DNA of 52,026 nt, taken from contig DATLUO010000201.1 of assembly GCA_035533075.1 (NCBI GenBank), forward strand, positions 1 to 52,026, read 5' to 3'. Made by a program: the position numbers and the translations under genes. Below the pieces are notes generated by a model, which was not told where the DNA came from, ran no database searches, and saw nothing but the letters and a program-made list of their open reading frames with translations. Positions 28,428 to 36,751 of the stretch are shown here, in pieces. Origin of the DNA: Pirellulales bacterium (GTDB taxonomy: Bacteria > Planctomycetota > Planctomycetia > Pirellulales > JAICIG01). Within the stretch, counting starts at the first letter, position 1. Each line of letters begins with the position of its first letter.

Positions 28428-29522
28428 TCACTCAGTCGTCTCCGACTCGTAAATTCCCAGCGCAGCCGAAACCCGCTTCCAACACGCAATCGCATAAGCC
28501 ATCACGTCTTCGTCACTTGCCTCGGGCTGGCGCTCACGAAACCGCCGCTGAAAACTGGGGGAACCACATCGCTCACGCTCACCAACATCGTCAAGCGCTT
28601 TCCTAAGCCGAACTTGTTCGCCCGCCGCCTCGGCCCAGGTCCAATGCATCATCCATAACAGGCTCTCCAGCGCATTCGGATCCTCCACGTACATCGTCGG
28701 TCTTTTCTCGATGTAGGCAATGGTTTCCGCGTATTTTTGAATTAAGGCCGCGCGGCACGGATCCGGCGGGCGCTCCTTAAGCCGCAGCCGGACCAGCAGG
28801 TCGCTTAACTCCGCGGTGCCGCTCGGCGTCTCCGGCAGTTTGCTTTCGTCGAAAGCCCGCTGTAAGTCCGCTTGCAGCCGTTCGTACTCCCGCTCATAAA
28901 ATCCTATGTCGGCCCGCTCAAGCCGCCCTTTTTCTGGGCCGCAGGTCTTGCGCTCGATCAGTTCGGGGATGTAGGGGAGTTTGGCCGTCTCGTTCAGCCG
29001 CACGAGGTTGGCCTCAACCTCGCCAGTTCGCATCAGGTGGATGCCCGTCAGCAATACGCGATATACGTAGAGCAACGGCTTCACGTGCGGCGGGTCGGCC
29101 TTTTGAAAGAGCTTCCACTGGCTCTCGGCAAAGCCCAGGTAATGGTGGGCGTGGTACCTCGTGACGCAGCCGGCGGCAATCGCCGCGAGCTCGTAATACT
29201 CAGGCGTCGCATGGACCACCAGCGGCGAAAGCACCTGTTCCAGCACATAGCCGTTCTTCTTGAGCATCAGCCTGAAGAACTTCGCGGCGTCGTGCGTCAC
29301 GAGGTCGATCTCCAGGCCGTCGTGAACACCCGATTTCTCGATGGTCTCCTGGCCGGGTTTCAGGCTCACGATTTCTTCCAGCGGAAGCAGGTGGACGCCG
29401 CGCAGATCATAGTCGGAATCGGGCGAAGGGAAGCCGTAAAGGTGCGCGCCGCTGATCGTTGCGAACAGCAGTGGGTACGGATGGTCTTCAACTTGCTTTT
29501 GGAGCCGAAAGTCAATCGTCAT
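28428..29522 (-). CDS. RlaP-like Pol-beta-fold nucleotidyltransferase with extra C-terminal domain
   Basis: A 364-residue protein. Residues 1-250 are the nucleotidyltransferase module named RlaP (RNA ligase-associated Pol beta) in work on bacterial RNA repair: FATISGAHLYGFPSPDSDYD holds the glycine-rich turn and the metal-binding Asp37/Asp39, and LEIDLVTHD a third acidic site. Residues 259-364 form an added domain (TIAYIEKRPTMYVEDPNALE, then WMMHWTWAEAAG, and CWKRVSAALGIYE) that looks like the stand-alone RPxMYLG-type small proteins. The ATG at 29522 overlaps the stop of the remnant upstream (ATGA). The role is probably nucleotide addition to, or tailoring of, RNA ends before ligation; inferred from context. 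Confidence 0.85.
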   Translation of the reverse strand: MTIDFRLQKQVEDHPYPLLFATISGAHLYGFPSPDSDYDLRGVHLLPLEEIVSLKPGQETIEKSGVHDGLEIDLVTHDAAKFFRLMLKKNGYVLEQVLSPLVVHATPEYYELAAIAAGCVTRYHAHHYLGFAESQWKLFQKADPPHVKPLLYVYRVLLTGIHLMRTGEVEANLVRLNETAKLPYIPELIERKTCGPEKGRLERADIGFYEREYERLQADLQRAFDESKLPETPSGTAELSDLLVRLRLKERPPDPCRAALIQKYAETIAYIEKRPTMYVEDPNALESLLWMMHWTWAEAAGEQVRLRKALDDVGERERCGSPSFQRRFRERQPEASDEDVMAYAIACWKRVSAALGIYESETTE

Positions 29523-29652
29523 GGCAACTCCTCCGCCAGCGCTCGCCTGCGGGCGTTGACGAGGAACTCGTTGGCTCGCTCGTAGTCGGGCCGTTCGGGC
29601 AACTTGGTCGCGCTGAGCGCCTGGTCGAACTGCCGGTGCAGGTCCCGAACCG
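29519..29652 (-). pseudogene. C-terminal remnant of a second RlaP-like gene
   Basis: The last 40 or so codons (DLHRQFDQALSATKLPERPD, YERANEFLVNARRRALAEELP) parallel residues 217-250 of the next gene's nucleotidyltransferase module (LQADLQRAFDESKLPE ... DLLVRLRLKE). Its stop overlaps the next ATG, as in an intact tandem. The frame runs on to 29914, but that part is the mirror of the fliG start region and has no RlaP features. I infer a once paired RlaP-RlaP arrangement, of which the first copy lost everything but its tail. The original promoter of the operon may have been lost too. Confidence 0.5.
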
Positions 29653-29835
29653 GTGAGCAAGTATCCGCCACATCGGCAATGTAAGGCGCGGTACCGGCCA
29701 AAATGGTTCGCGCGGCGGCTTCAGTTTTCGCCCCCGAATTGCCGATACCGCCAGTGGGTCTGCGCCGTAGACTTTGCGCGACCGGAACCAACGTCGGGCT
29801 GGAGAACCAGTCCACCGGGCGAAAGAAGGGCCATT

Positions 29836-30834
29836 GTGGCGACCACCGAGCTGCGCAAAGCCGCCGTGCTGTTGATGAGCTTGCCGGAAGAGGATGCGGG
29901 CAAAGTCCTGGCAAAACTCCCGCCCAAGCAGCTTGAGATGGTCTCCGTCGAGATCGCCAAAGTCGGCCTGGTGAGCCGCGAGGAGCAGGAAAACGCCATC
30001 AAGGACTTTGCCGACGCCTCGCCCGGCTCGATCGGGGCGGGCAGCGGCGGACTCGACCTGGCCAAGAACCTCGTCGAACGCGCGCTGGGCAAAAACGCCG
30101 GCAGCACCATCGAGAGCGTGCGGCAGCAGATCGAAGCCATGCCCTTCGGCTTCCTGCAGAAGGTCGACAGCCAGAACCTGCTGACCTTCCTCATGGACGA
30201 GCACCCGCAAACCATCGCTCTGATCCTCTCGCACCTCAACGCGCAGCAAGCGGCCGACATCATCGGCGGCCTGCCCAGCGACCGGCAGTTGGCCGTGGTG
30301 CGGCGCATCGCCACCATGGGCCAAACCAACCCGGAGATCATCCACGAGGTCGAAAAGGGACTCGAACACCGCATGTCGAGCGTGATGAGCCAGGAGTTCG
30401 AGAACGCGGGCGGCGTGGAGGCGGTGGCCGAGATCCTCAACGTCACCGACCGCGCCACCGAGCGGAGCCTGCTGGAAAACCTGGCCCAGGAAGATCCCGA
30501 CCTGGTCGAAGAAATCCGCCGCTTGATGTTCGTGTTCGAAGACATCGCCAAGTTCTCGGCGAAGGACGTGCAAACGCTGCTCAAGAACATCGAGAACTCG
30601 CAGCTTGCCATGGCCCTGAAGGGCGCCAGCGAAGAGTTGAAGCAGAAGATTTTGGGCAACATGTCGGTGCGCGCCGCCGACCTGCTGAAGGAAGAGATGC
30701 AATACCTCGGCCCGGTGCGGTTGTCGGCCGTCGAGCAGGTGCAGCAGCAGATCGTCGACGTGGTCCGCCGCCTGGAAGACGCCGGCGACATCACCGTCAG
30801 CGCCGGCGAAGAAGCCGAGGAATTCATCCAATAG
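29836..30834 (+). CDS. fliG: Flagellar motor switch protein FliG
   Basis: A 332-residue FliG of normal length. FliG binds the MS ring with its N-terminal domain, FliM with the middle domain (EHPQTIALILSHL, 122-134) and MotA with the C-terminal torque helix (EEIRRLMFVFEDIAKFSAKD, with its alternating charged residues). The start is a GTG with AGAAGGG 5 bases upstream; the earlier in-frame region has no FliG character. No other flagellar gene is in the window, which fits the scattered flagellar genes of planctomycetes. The gene is divergent from the RNA-repair operon. Confidence 0.96.
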   Translation: MATTELRKAAVLLMSLPEEDAGKVLAKLPPKQLEMVSVEIAKVGLVSREEQENAIKDFADASPGSIGAGSGGLDLAKNLVERALGKNAGSTIESVRQQIEAMPFGFLQKVDSQNLLTFLMDEHPQTIALILSHLNAQQAADIIGGLPSDRQLAVVRRIATMGQTNPEIIHEVEKGLEHRMSSVMSQEFENAGGVEAVAEILNVTDRATERSLLENLAQEDPDLVEEIRRLMFVFEDIAKFSAKDVQTLLKNIENSQLAMALKGASEELKQKILGNMSVRAADLLKEEMQYLGPVRLSAVEQVQQQIVDVVRRLEDAGDITVSAGEEAEEFIQ

Positions 30835-30935
30835 CGGCGCTACCGCACAGAGGCGTAGGCACGGCCGTCGAGGAACCCGCCTGCAGGCGGCGATGCGACT
30901 TGACTGAAGATGACAAGTCGCCACCCGCCTTCCTC

Positions 30936-31125
30936 GCGCAGCGCGCTGCGCGTCATGGGCGGCTTCGATCCCTTCGAGTGGCGCAGCGCGCTGCGCGTCA
31001 CAGTCGGCCGGATTCGATCGGTTCGAGTGGCCCAGCGTGCTGCCGTCGGGCACGGTCCACACTTGGCGCAGCGCGCTGCGCGTCGGACGCCGCCCAGGCT
31101 GAGCTATTTGCGCAGCGCGCTGCGC
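30936..31125. repeat. Array of 16-bp perfect palindromes in the gap after fliG
   Basis: GCGCAGCGCGCTGCGC occurs exactly at 30936-30951, 30981-30996, 31066-31081 and 31110-31125, with a degenerate copy at about 31031-31045. Spacings are 45, about 50, about 35 and 44 bases. The second and third copies share a longer unit that includes TTCGAGTGG before the palindrome. The array occupies the middle of the 358-base non-coding stretch 30835-31192 between fliG and a convergent membrane-protein operon. I see no gene in that stretch. It could form strong hairpins in RNA (termination, mRNA stability) or bind a dimeric protein. Confidence 0.9.
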
Positions 31126-31192
31126 GACCGTTTACCACACCTCCCCATTGGATGTAAAACGAAACCGCTCTAAGTGCTTTTCGGTCACGGTG

Positions 31193-31510
31193 TTACGTCA
31201 GAGGCTGCGAAATCGTTTCGCAATCATTCTGCGATTCCTCCGCAGCGGTGCTTTCACTTTGACGGAGTAACCACTCCGCGATCTTCGCACCGCAGTCCTC
31301 GACGGGCCGGCGCTCGATTCTGCCTCGGCCGACCGAAGGCAGCCGGTGCGTTCGTTTTTTTGGCACCAGCCGATAACCCGCCAGGCGAAAGACCAACAGC
31401 GTCGCCGTGATGACGAGGGACGAGCCGCTTGCGAACAGGGCAGTCGGCAGCTTGTGGAACGTAGGATCCACGAAATAGCCGAGCCCGAAGACCACCAATG
31501 GCACGCCCAT
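31193..31510 (-). CDS. Small membrane protein, unrecognised
   Basis: A 105-residue frame, MGVPLVVFGLGYFVDPTFHK to ETISQPLT, with two hydrophobic segments (about 1-14 and 23-45) and a basic, hydrophilic tail. It begins 3 bases after the stop of the preceding membrane-protein gene, which is the main support that it is real. No family is recognised. It ends the minus-strand run that starts with the repeat protein at 33807. Confidence 0.45.
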   Translation of the reverse strand: MGVPLVVFGLGYFVDPTFHKLPTALFASGSSLVITATLLVFRLAGYRLVPKKRTHRLPSVGRGRIERRPVEDCGAKIAEWLLRQSESTAAEESQNDCETISQPLT

Positions 31511-31513
31511 CCG

Positions 31514-32158
31514 TTAGATTCCCAATCGTTTCGGCACAAAGCTGCCAACGACAGCAACCGTCGAAGCGAGCCATAAGAACAGGCTGGCCCTCACGGCCAC
31601 CACGTGGTCATCTCCCGTGGGTGGAAACAGCCCATTACGTGCGCGTCCAACGCCCAAGGTCACACAGGCGGCGAAGACGAGCAGCATCAATTGCCGCAAG
31701 GAGAATTGAAAGGGTTTCGGAGGCCGCGGTGGCGAGACGAGGGGGTGTCGTGCTAATTCAAAGTGGCGGCGACATAGCGCCGCGATCGCCAGGAAGGTCG
31801 TAACGACCACGGTGGCGCAGAGTTGGGCAGCGAACCAACGAATCCGGCCCCGGTGCCAGGTCTGGGTCGTCGTGAGAATGAGCGCCCAGAGCCAAACAGA
31901 GCCAAACGCGAGTCCGGCGAGACAGGTCAAGACTCGCCGCGCCTCAAATCGCCAGGCCAGTCCGGCCCATAGCCCCAAAAGACACGCCTCGCCGCCAACC
32001 AGCAGCGCGAAAACACAGTTCACTGCGGTGACCTTGCCGACTTGGAACAACGGCGCGAAGCACAAGGCCGTCGCCAGATGAACGGCCAGGAGAACTTCGC
32101 ATAGAGAGCCCAAGGCCCACTCTCGTCGTCCTGAATGTGGCTTGTTGTGGCACATCAT
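31514..32158 (-). CDS. Multi-span membrane protein with planctomycete FSLRQLM motif
   Basis: A 214-residue protein, starting at the first of two adjacent ATGs, with about six hydrophobic segments. After the fourth lies PFQFSLRQLMLLVFAACVTL, the arginine-flanked motif FxLRxL that precedes a helix in very many small planctomycete membrane proteins. No enzymatic motif is seen. Upstream is the one-helix protein at 32222-32404, downstream the small protein at 31193-31510; the spacing suggests an operon. Confidence 0.65.
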   Translation of the reverse strand: MMCHNKPHSGRREWALGSLCEVLLAVHLATALCFAPLFQVGKVTAVNCVFALLVGGEACLLGLWAGLAWRFEARRVLTCLAGLAFGSVWLWALILTTTQTWHRGRIRWFAAQLCATVVVTTFLAIAALCRRHFELARHPLVSPPRPPKPFQFSLRQLMLLVFAACVTLGVGRARNGLFPPTGDDHVVAVRASLFLWLASTVAVVGSFVPKRLGI

Positions 32159-32221
32159 TCGGCATGACCTTAACCTAACCGGGGCACGCGGCCGGTGCAA
32201 TTTAGCCCGGTCTTCAGATAC

Positions 32222-32404
32222 TCAGCGCAGGCGGGACGGCGAGGCGTCGAAGATTTTGTCGGTCTGCTCGCGCTGGATACGAATCCGCTCTTGACGCTGG
32301 TGCTCGCGATACTCGCGCACCGCGAGCGGGATCACCAGGCACAGCGCCGCCGCGACCGCCGTCAGCCAGAACATCGTGCGAAGCTTGAATTGAAAACGTG
32401 GCAT
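32222..32404 (-). CDS. One-helix protein with FKLRTMFW motif
   Basis: A 60-residue protein, MPRFQFKLRTMFWLTAVAAA followed by LCLVIPLAV and a charged helical tail (REYREHQRQERIRIQREQ). It is a typical planctomycete short protein with the FxLRTMFW motif before a single helix, function unknown. It starts 8 bases after the end of the six-repeat protein, which points to translation from the same message. Confidence 0.7.
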   Translation of the reverse strand: MPRFQFKLRTMFWLTAVAAALCLVIPLAVREYREHQRQERIRIQREQTDKIFDASPSRLR

Positions 32405-32412
32405 GAGCTGAT

Positions 32413-33807
32413 TCAGGTCGCCCGCCGCTTGCGGCGATGCTGGTCGAGAAACTGCTTGAGCGACGAACCGCCCCGCATGCCGCGCAGCCCCAGCCGCAAG
32501 GCGTTGTCGACGCTAAGCCAATTGTCGGCGGGCGATTCGACAATCGGCCCCGAGCGGACCTGCGGCCACTGGCCCGTGCGGCGATGATGGGCGTCGGCCC
32601 ACCGCAAGAGTTGCGCGGCCGAAAACCTGGCGATCGAGTGGATGTTCCGCGCGCCGCGGTAACGCGCCCACAGCTTGCCCAGCGACCAGCCGGCAGGAAG
32701 ACCCCGGGCCGCCCTCCGCAAAGCGATGTCGATAATGCCCCAGCTATCGCCCGGCGACTGAGGAATCTTGCCCGAAGTTTGCGTCGGCCAACGCCCGTGC
32801 CGCTCGAAATGCGCATCGGCCCAGGCCAGAATCTGCTTGACGGTGAAGTCGGGCAAGTCGAGATGGTAGCGCACCTGTCGGTGCTCGGCTAACAACCTGG
32901 CTATGGAAGAACCGCCTTTGAAGCCCCGTTTGCCGGCGTGCAGCGCGATCTGCACCTTGCCCCACGTTTCATTCGGCGCCGAAGCGATAGCACCTGAATT
33001 GACATTGGGCCACTGGCCGGTGCGTTGGTGATGCTCGTCGGCCCGGGCGAGCAGCGTCTCGATCGACAGCGGCGGCTGGCGGCGGTGCTTCATCTGAACG
33101 CCGCGCTCCCGCTTCAGCAATCGCGCCAGCGACGAGCCGCCGCGCATACCGCGAATCCCGTGGCGCAACGCCTGATCCACCGCGTGCCAGGTCTCGCCCA
33201 CCGCCTCGGTCACGGGGCCGGTCTCCGGCGTAGGCCACATGCCGGTCCGTTTCTGATGGGCGTCGGCCCACTTCACGATCTCGCCGATCTTAAAAGGGGG
33301 CAAGTCGCCCATATTGCGCCTGCCCCGGTGCTCGGCCAGCAGCTTGGCCAGCGAGGAGCCGCCGGGCAAGCCGCGTTGGCCATTCCTGAGCGCCACTTGG
33401 ACGGCCATCCAGGTCTCGCCGGCCGCCTCCTCAACGCCTCCCGAATGCGAAAGCGGCCATTGACCGTGCTTCTTGAAATGGGCGTCGGCCCAGCGAAGAA
33501 TCTGCGGGATGGTGTAGCGCGGCAGCGCCTTGCGATTGCGAACGCCACGGTAGCGGGCCATTACGCGGGGCAACGAGTCGCCGCCGGGCATGCCCCGCAG
33601 CCCAAGGTGCAGGGCATTGTCGATGCTCTGCCACTTTTCTTCCAGCGTGCCCCGCACGCGGCCGCTGTCGGACCGCGGCCACTGCCCAGTCTCCTCGTGG
33701 TGCGCATCGGCCCAGGCCAGAATCTGCTTGATATAAAGCGGCCGTTTCCGCCAATTGCGGGACCGCGCCGCCTTTCGCGCCGCTGCTCGACGAGTTCCGA
33801 TGGGCAT
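32413..33807 (-). CDS. Protein of six tandem 74-residue WADAH repeats
   Basis: A 464-residue protein with a basic N-terminus (RRAAARKAARSRNWRKR) followed by six repeats, period 74 (once 75). Each unit reads roughly: hydrophobic segment, WADAHxxxxGxWP, SG, ETWxxVxxALRxGxRG, GGSSLxxLLxxxRGxRN. The WADAH segments start near residues 32, 106, 180, 255 (as RADEH), 329 and 403. It is helix-rich and strongly basic. The unit recalls helicase-associated or HNH-associated repeats (aromatic, GxWP, xALR) that bind DNA, but I cannot name the family. The ATG at 33807 has GGAAGG upstream. Nucleic-acid binding is inference. Confidence 0.75.
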   Translation of the reverse strand: MPIGTRRAAARKAARSRNWRKRPLYIKQILAWADAHHEETGQWPRSDSGRVRGTLEEKWQSIDNALHLGLRGMPGGDSLPRVMARYRGVRNRKALPRYTIPQILRWADAHFKKHGQWPLSHSGGVEEAAGETWMAVQVALRNGQRGLPGGSSLAKLLAEHRGRRNMGDLPPFKIGEIVKWADAHQKRTGMWPTPETGPVTEAVGETWHAVDQALRHGIRGMRGGSSLARLLKRERGVQMKHRRQPPLSIETLLARADEHHQRTGQWPNVNSGAIASAPNETWGKVQIALHAGKRGFKGGSSIARLLAEHRQVRYHLDLPDFTVKQILAWADAHFERHGRWPTQTSGKIPQSPGDSWGIIDIALRRAARGLPAGWSLGKLWARYRGARNIHSIARFSAAQLLRWADAHHRRTGQWPQVRSGPIVESPADNWLSVDNALRLGLRGMRGGSSLKQFLDQHRRKRRAT

Positions 33808-33828
33808 GATGGAGACCTTCCTCAAAGC

Positions 33829-33851
33829 GTAGGGTGGGACTAGCGAGCTTG
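33829..33851. repeat. Partial copy of the dispersed repeat arm
   Basis: A GTAGGGTGGGAC module followed by TAGCGAGCTTG matches the outer arm of the element at 2725-2905 with one change (C to T), then diverges. It lies in the gap between the six-repeat gene and the divergent TPR/VCBS gene. Confidence 0.7.
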
Positions 33852-33910
33852 ACCCCTCCACGGCCGCCGCGTGCAGTATAGGATAAGCTAGGAATCCGCG
33901 AGAGTGAAGA

Positions 33911-36751
33911 ATGTCGCCCAACAGGCAAATCCGTCATCGAAACCGCCGTCCGTTGGAGAAACTGCTGCCGGTGGTTCTGCTGCTATTCGCCGCCGTCGTG
34001 GCCTGGCGACTTTGGCAACGCGCCCATTCGCCCGCCCACCTGCTCGAACAAGCGCGTCAAGCGCGAGAGTCGAAAGACTACGCCGCCGCATTGCGCTACT
34101 ACGACCAGATCGACGCCGCCGCCGGCGAGGAGGCCGTCGAGGGCCGCTGCGCCGCCGCGGAAATCTGGCTTCAATTGGGCCACGCCTCCCAGGCCGAAGC
34201 CCGCTTTCGCCAAGCGCTGGAAATCGACCCGCATAGCGCGCCGGCTCACGATCGCCTGGCAAACCTGTTGACCGTGGAAGGCCGCCGCTTCGAGTCGTTG
34301 CCGCACCTCTATGAACTGCTGCGCCAGCGCCGCTGTTCCTACGATGTCCTGTTCCTGGCCGGCGACCACGCCAAGACCGTGGAAGCGGCCGACGACCTGG
34401 CCCGCTTCCGCGCCGCGGCGCCCGACGATCCGGCCCCCTTGATCGGTCTGGCCCGCATCGAAATCCGCAAGCAAAACGACGCCCAAGCGGCCAAGATGCT
34501 GAGACAGGTGATCGCCGACGCCCCCGAGTTGATCGAAGCACATGCCCTGCTGGGACGAGTTCTCTTGGAATCGCCCGAAGACGACGAGCTGGCCACCTGG
34601 TCCGCCGCTTTGCCCAGCGAGGCCGACGGGCATCCGGATATCTGGTTCGTCCGCGGCGGCTGGGCGAAACGACGCGGCGAGACCGAGGCCGCCGCGCGGT
34701 GCCTGTGGGAGGCCCTGCGGCGCGACGCCAATCACCAATCGGCCACGCTGCAATTGTCTCAATTGCTCGAGACGCTGGGCCAAACGGCGCTGGCCAAAGA
34801 CCTGGGCCAACGCGCCGTGGCGCTGGCCGATCTCTCCCTGGCACTCGAATCGTTGCGTTTGCACCAAGACGATGTTTCGCAACTGTTCCGCGTGGCCCGG
34901 CAGGCCGAAGCGTTGGGCCGGTTGTGGGAAGCCCGGGGCTGGAACCAGCTCGCCCTCTCTGCGGGCGATGCCGGCTGGGCGCGCGAAGCGCTGGCCCGCA
35001 TCGAGCCGCAGCTCGACGATGCGCTGCCCCCGACCTTGCCGCAGATCGATCCGGGCGTTCGACTCGATTTAGCGCATTACCCGCTGCCCGACGAACGCCA
35101 GCCAGCACGCTTGCGCTACGATCGCGGCGCCGCGCCGGCGCTCGTTGCCGCCGGCCCCCGGTTTGAAAACGTCGCAAGCGAAGCGGGCATCGCTTTCCGC
35201 TATTTTTGCGGCCGCGAAGGATCGGACCCGCGCGCCCGCATGTTCGAGTCGCTGGGCGGCGGCATCGCGGTCGTCGATTTCGATCTCGACGGCTGGCCCG
35301 ATCTCTATTTCACGCAAGGCTGCCGCTGGCCGCCGCGGGCGGGTCAGAGCGAATTTCTCGACGCCCTGTATCGCAACCTGGGCAGGGAGCGGTTCGCCGA
35401 CGTCACACGCGCCAGCCGCCTCGGCGACGAGCGGTTCAGCCAGGGGGCGACGGTCGGCGACTTCAACAACGACGGCTTTCCGGATCTTTACGTCGCCAAC
35501 ATCGGAGTCAACCGGCTGTACGTGAACGAGGGCGACGGAACGTTCAGCGACGTCGGCGAAGCGGCGGGCATCCGGGCCGACCGCTGGACCACAAGCTGCG
35601 TGTTGGCCGACCTCAACGGCGACGGGCTGCCCGACCTGTACGACGTGAACTATCTCCAAGGCCCCGGCGTGTTCGAGCAGACCTGTCCCGTCGACGGCCA
35701 GCCGCGCACCTGCCGGCCCAGCACGTTCCAGCCGGCCCCCGACATGTTTTACCTCAACTTGGGCGACGGCCGATTTCAAGAAATGACCGAAGCCGCCGGG
35801 CTGCGCGCCGCGGGAGGCAACGGCCTGGGGATTGTGGCGAGCGATTTCGACGGCACGGGCAAGCTGAGCCTTTTCGTCGCCAACGATCAGGACGCCAACT
35901 TTTACTTCGTGAATCGCACGCCGGCCGCCGGCGCACGGCCGCGGTTCGAAGAACGCGGACTGCTCTCAGGACTCGCCTTCGACGGCGCGGGCCGGGCGCT
36001 GGCGTGCATGGGGGTGGCCGCCGGCGACGCCAACGGCGACGGAAGAATCGACCTGTTGGTCACCAACTTCAGCCAGGAGTCGTGTACCCTTTATTTGCAC
36101 GAGGCCGGCGACTTGTTCACCGACGCCACGGGGCCAGCCGGCCTGCGCGGGCCGAGTTTCGCGATGTTGGGCTTCGGCACGCAGTTCCTCGACGGCGAGC
36201 TGGACGGACTCGCGGACTTGGTCGTGACCAACGGGCACGTCCACGAGTTTTCGTCGCCGGGCGTCTCCTACGCGATGCGGCCCCAGTATTTTCGCAATCT
36301 CGGCGGCGGCCGGTTCGAAGAGCTTCCGGCAGACCGCTTGGGAGCCTATTTCGAGCAAGCCTGCTTCGGCCGAAGCCTGGCGCGCCTGGACTTCAACCGC
36401 GACGGCCGCGACGATTTCGCGGTATCGTCGCTCGATGCGCCGCTTGCGCTGTTGTGCAACCGGACGGAGCCGGCCGGCCATTTTCTCGCGGTGCAGCTTA
36501 AGGGTGTGCGGTCCTCTCGCGATGCCGTTGGCGCCGTGGTGACGATCCAGATTGGCGAGCGCCGGCAGACGCAATGGCTGAAGGCGGGTGACGGCTTCCA
36601 GGCCAGCAACCAGCGGCAGTTGACTTTTGGCCTGGGGGCTGCCAGACGCATCGAGAAGCTGCACATTGCCTGGCCGTCCGGGGTCGCACAAGAGTATACC
36701 GACCTGCCCGCCGACGAGTCGTTGATTCTCGTCGAGGGTGTACCGCGATGA
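33911..36751 (+). CDS. TPR - FG-GAP/VCBS - ASPIC/UnbV protein
   Basis: A 946-residue protein. A signal-anchor helix (about 15-32, LEKLLPVVLLLFAAVVAWRL) is followed by TPR-type units (45-370), then a beta-propeller of FG-GAP/VCBS repeats (about 415-830) with calcium-binding loops DFDLDGWPDLYF, DFNNDGFPDLYV, DLNGDGLPDLYD, DANGDGRIDLLV, and finally the ASPIC/UnbV domain (about 857-940, VGAVVTIQIGERRQ to HIAWPSG). Known as the CRTAC1-like family, abundant in planctomycetes; roles in cell-surface binding are presumed. It is divergent from the six-repeat operon, with 103 bases between. Confidence 0.9.
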   Translation: MSPNRQIRHRNRRPLEKLLPVVLLLFAAVVAWRLWQRAHSPAHLLEQARQARESKDYAAALRYYDQIDAAAGEEAVEGRCAAAEIWLQLGHASQAEARFRQALEIDPHSAPAHDRLANLLTVEGRRFESLPHLYELLRQRRCSYDVLFLAGDHAKTVEAADDLARFRAAAPDDPAPLIGLARIEIRKQNDAQAAKMLRQVIADAPELIEAHALLGRVLLESPEDDELATWSAALPSEADGHPDIWFVRGGWAKRRGETEAAARCLWEALRRDANHQSATLQLSQLLETLGQTALAKDLGQRAVALADLSLALESLRLHQDDVSQLFRVARQAEALGRLWEARGWNQLALSAGDAGWAREALARIEPQLDDALPPTLPQIDPGVRLDLAHYPLPDERQPARLRYDRGAAPALVAAGPRFENVASEAGIAFRYFCGREGSDPRARMFESLGGGIAVVDFDLDGWPDLYFTQGCRWPPRAGQSEFLDALYRNLGRERFADVTRASRLGDERFSQGATVGDFNNDGFPDLYVANIGVNRLYVNEGDGTFSDVGEAAGIRADRWTTSCVLADLNGDGLPDLYDVNYLQGPGVFEQTCPVDGQPRTCRPSTFQPAPDMFYLNLGDGRFQEMTEAAGLRAAGGNGLGIVASDFDGTGKLSLFVANDQDANFYFVNRTPAAGARPRFEERGLLSGLAFDGAGRALACMGVAAGDANGDGRIDLLVTNFSQESCTLYLHEAGDLFTDATGPAGLRGPSFAMLGFGTQFLDGELDGLADLVVTNGHVHEFSSPGVSYAMRPQYFRNLGGGRFEELPADRLGAYFEQACFGRSLARLDFNRDGRDDFAVSSLDAPLALLCNRTEPAGHFLAVQLKGVRSSRDAVGAVVTIQIGERRQTQWLKAGDGFQASNQRQLTFGLGAARRIEKLHIAWPSGVAQEYTDLPADESLILVEGVPR

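Noticed and set aside
29512-31062. A 516-codon open frame on the minus strand
   Set aside because: Antisense to fliG; only its last part overlaps the RlaP remnant region, in a different frame from the RlaP-like text.
30936-31125. Palindrome array as a CRISPR array
   Set aside because: Units are only 16 bases, spacing is uneven, flanks partly repeat as well, and no cas gene is present.
33888-35177. A 429-codon open frame on the minus strand
   Set aside because: Antisense to the TPR part of the VCBS/UnbV protein, arginine-rich and without family features.
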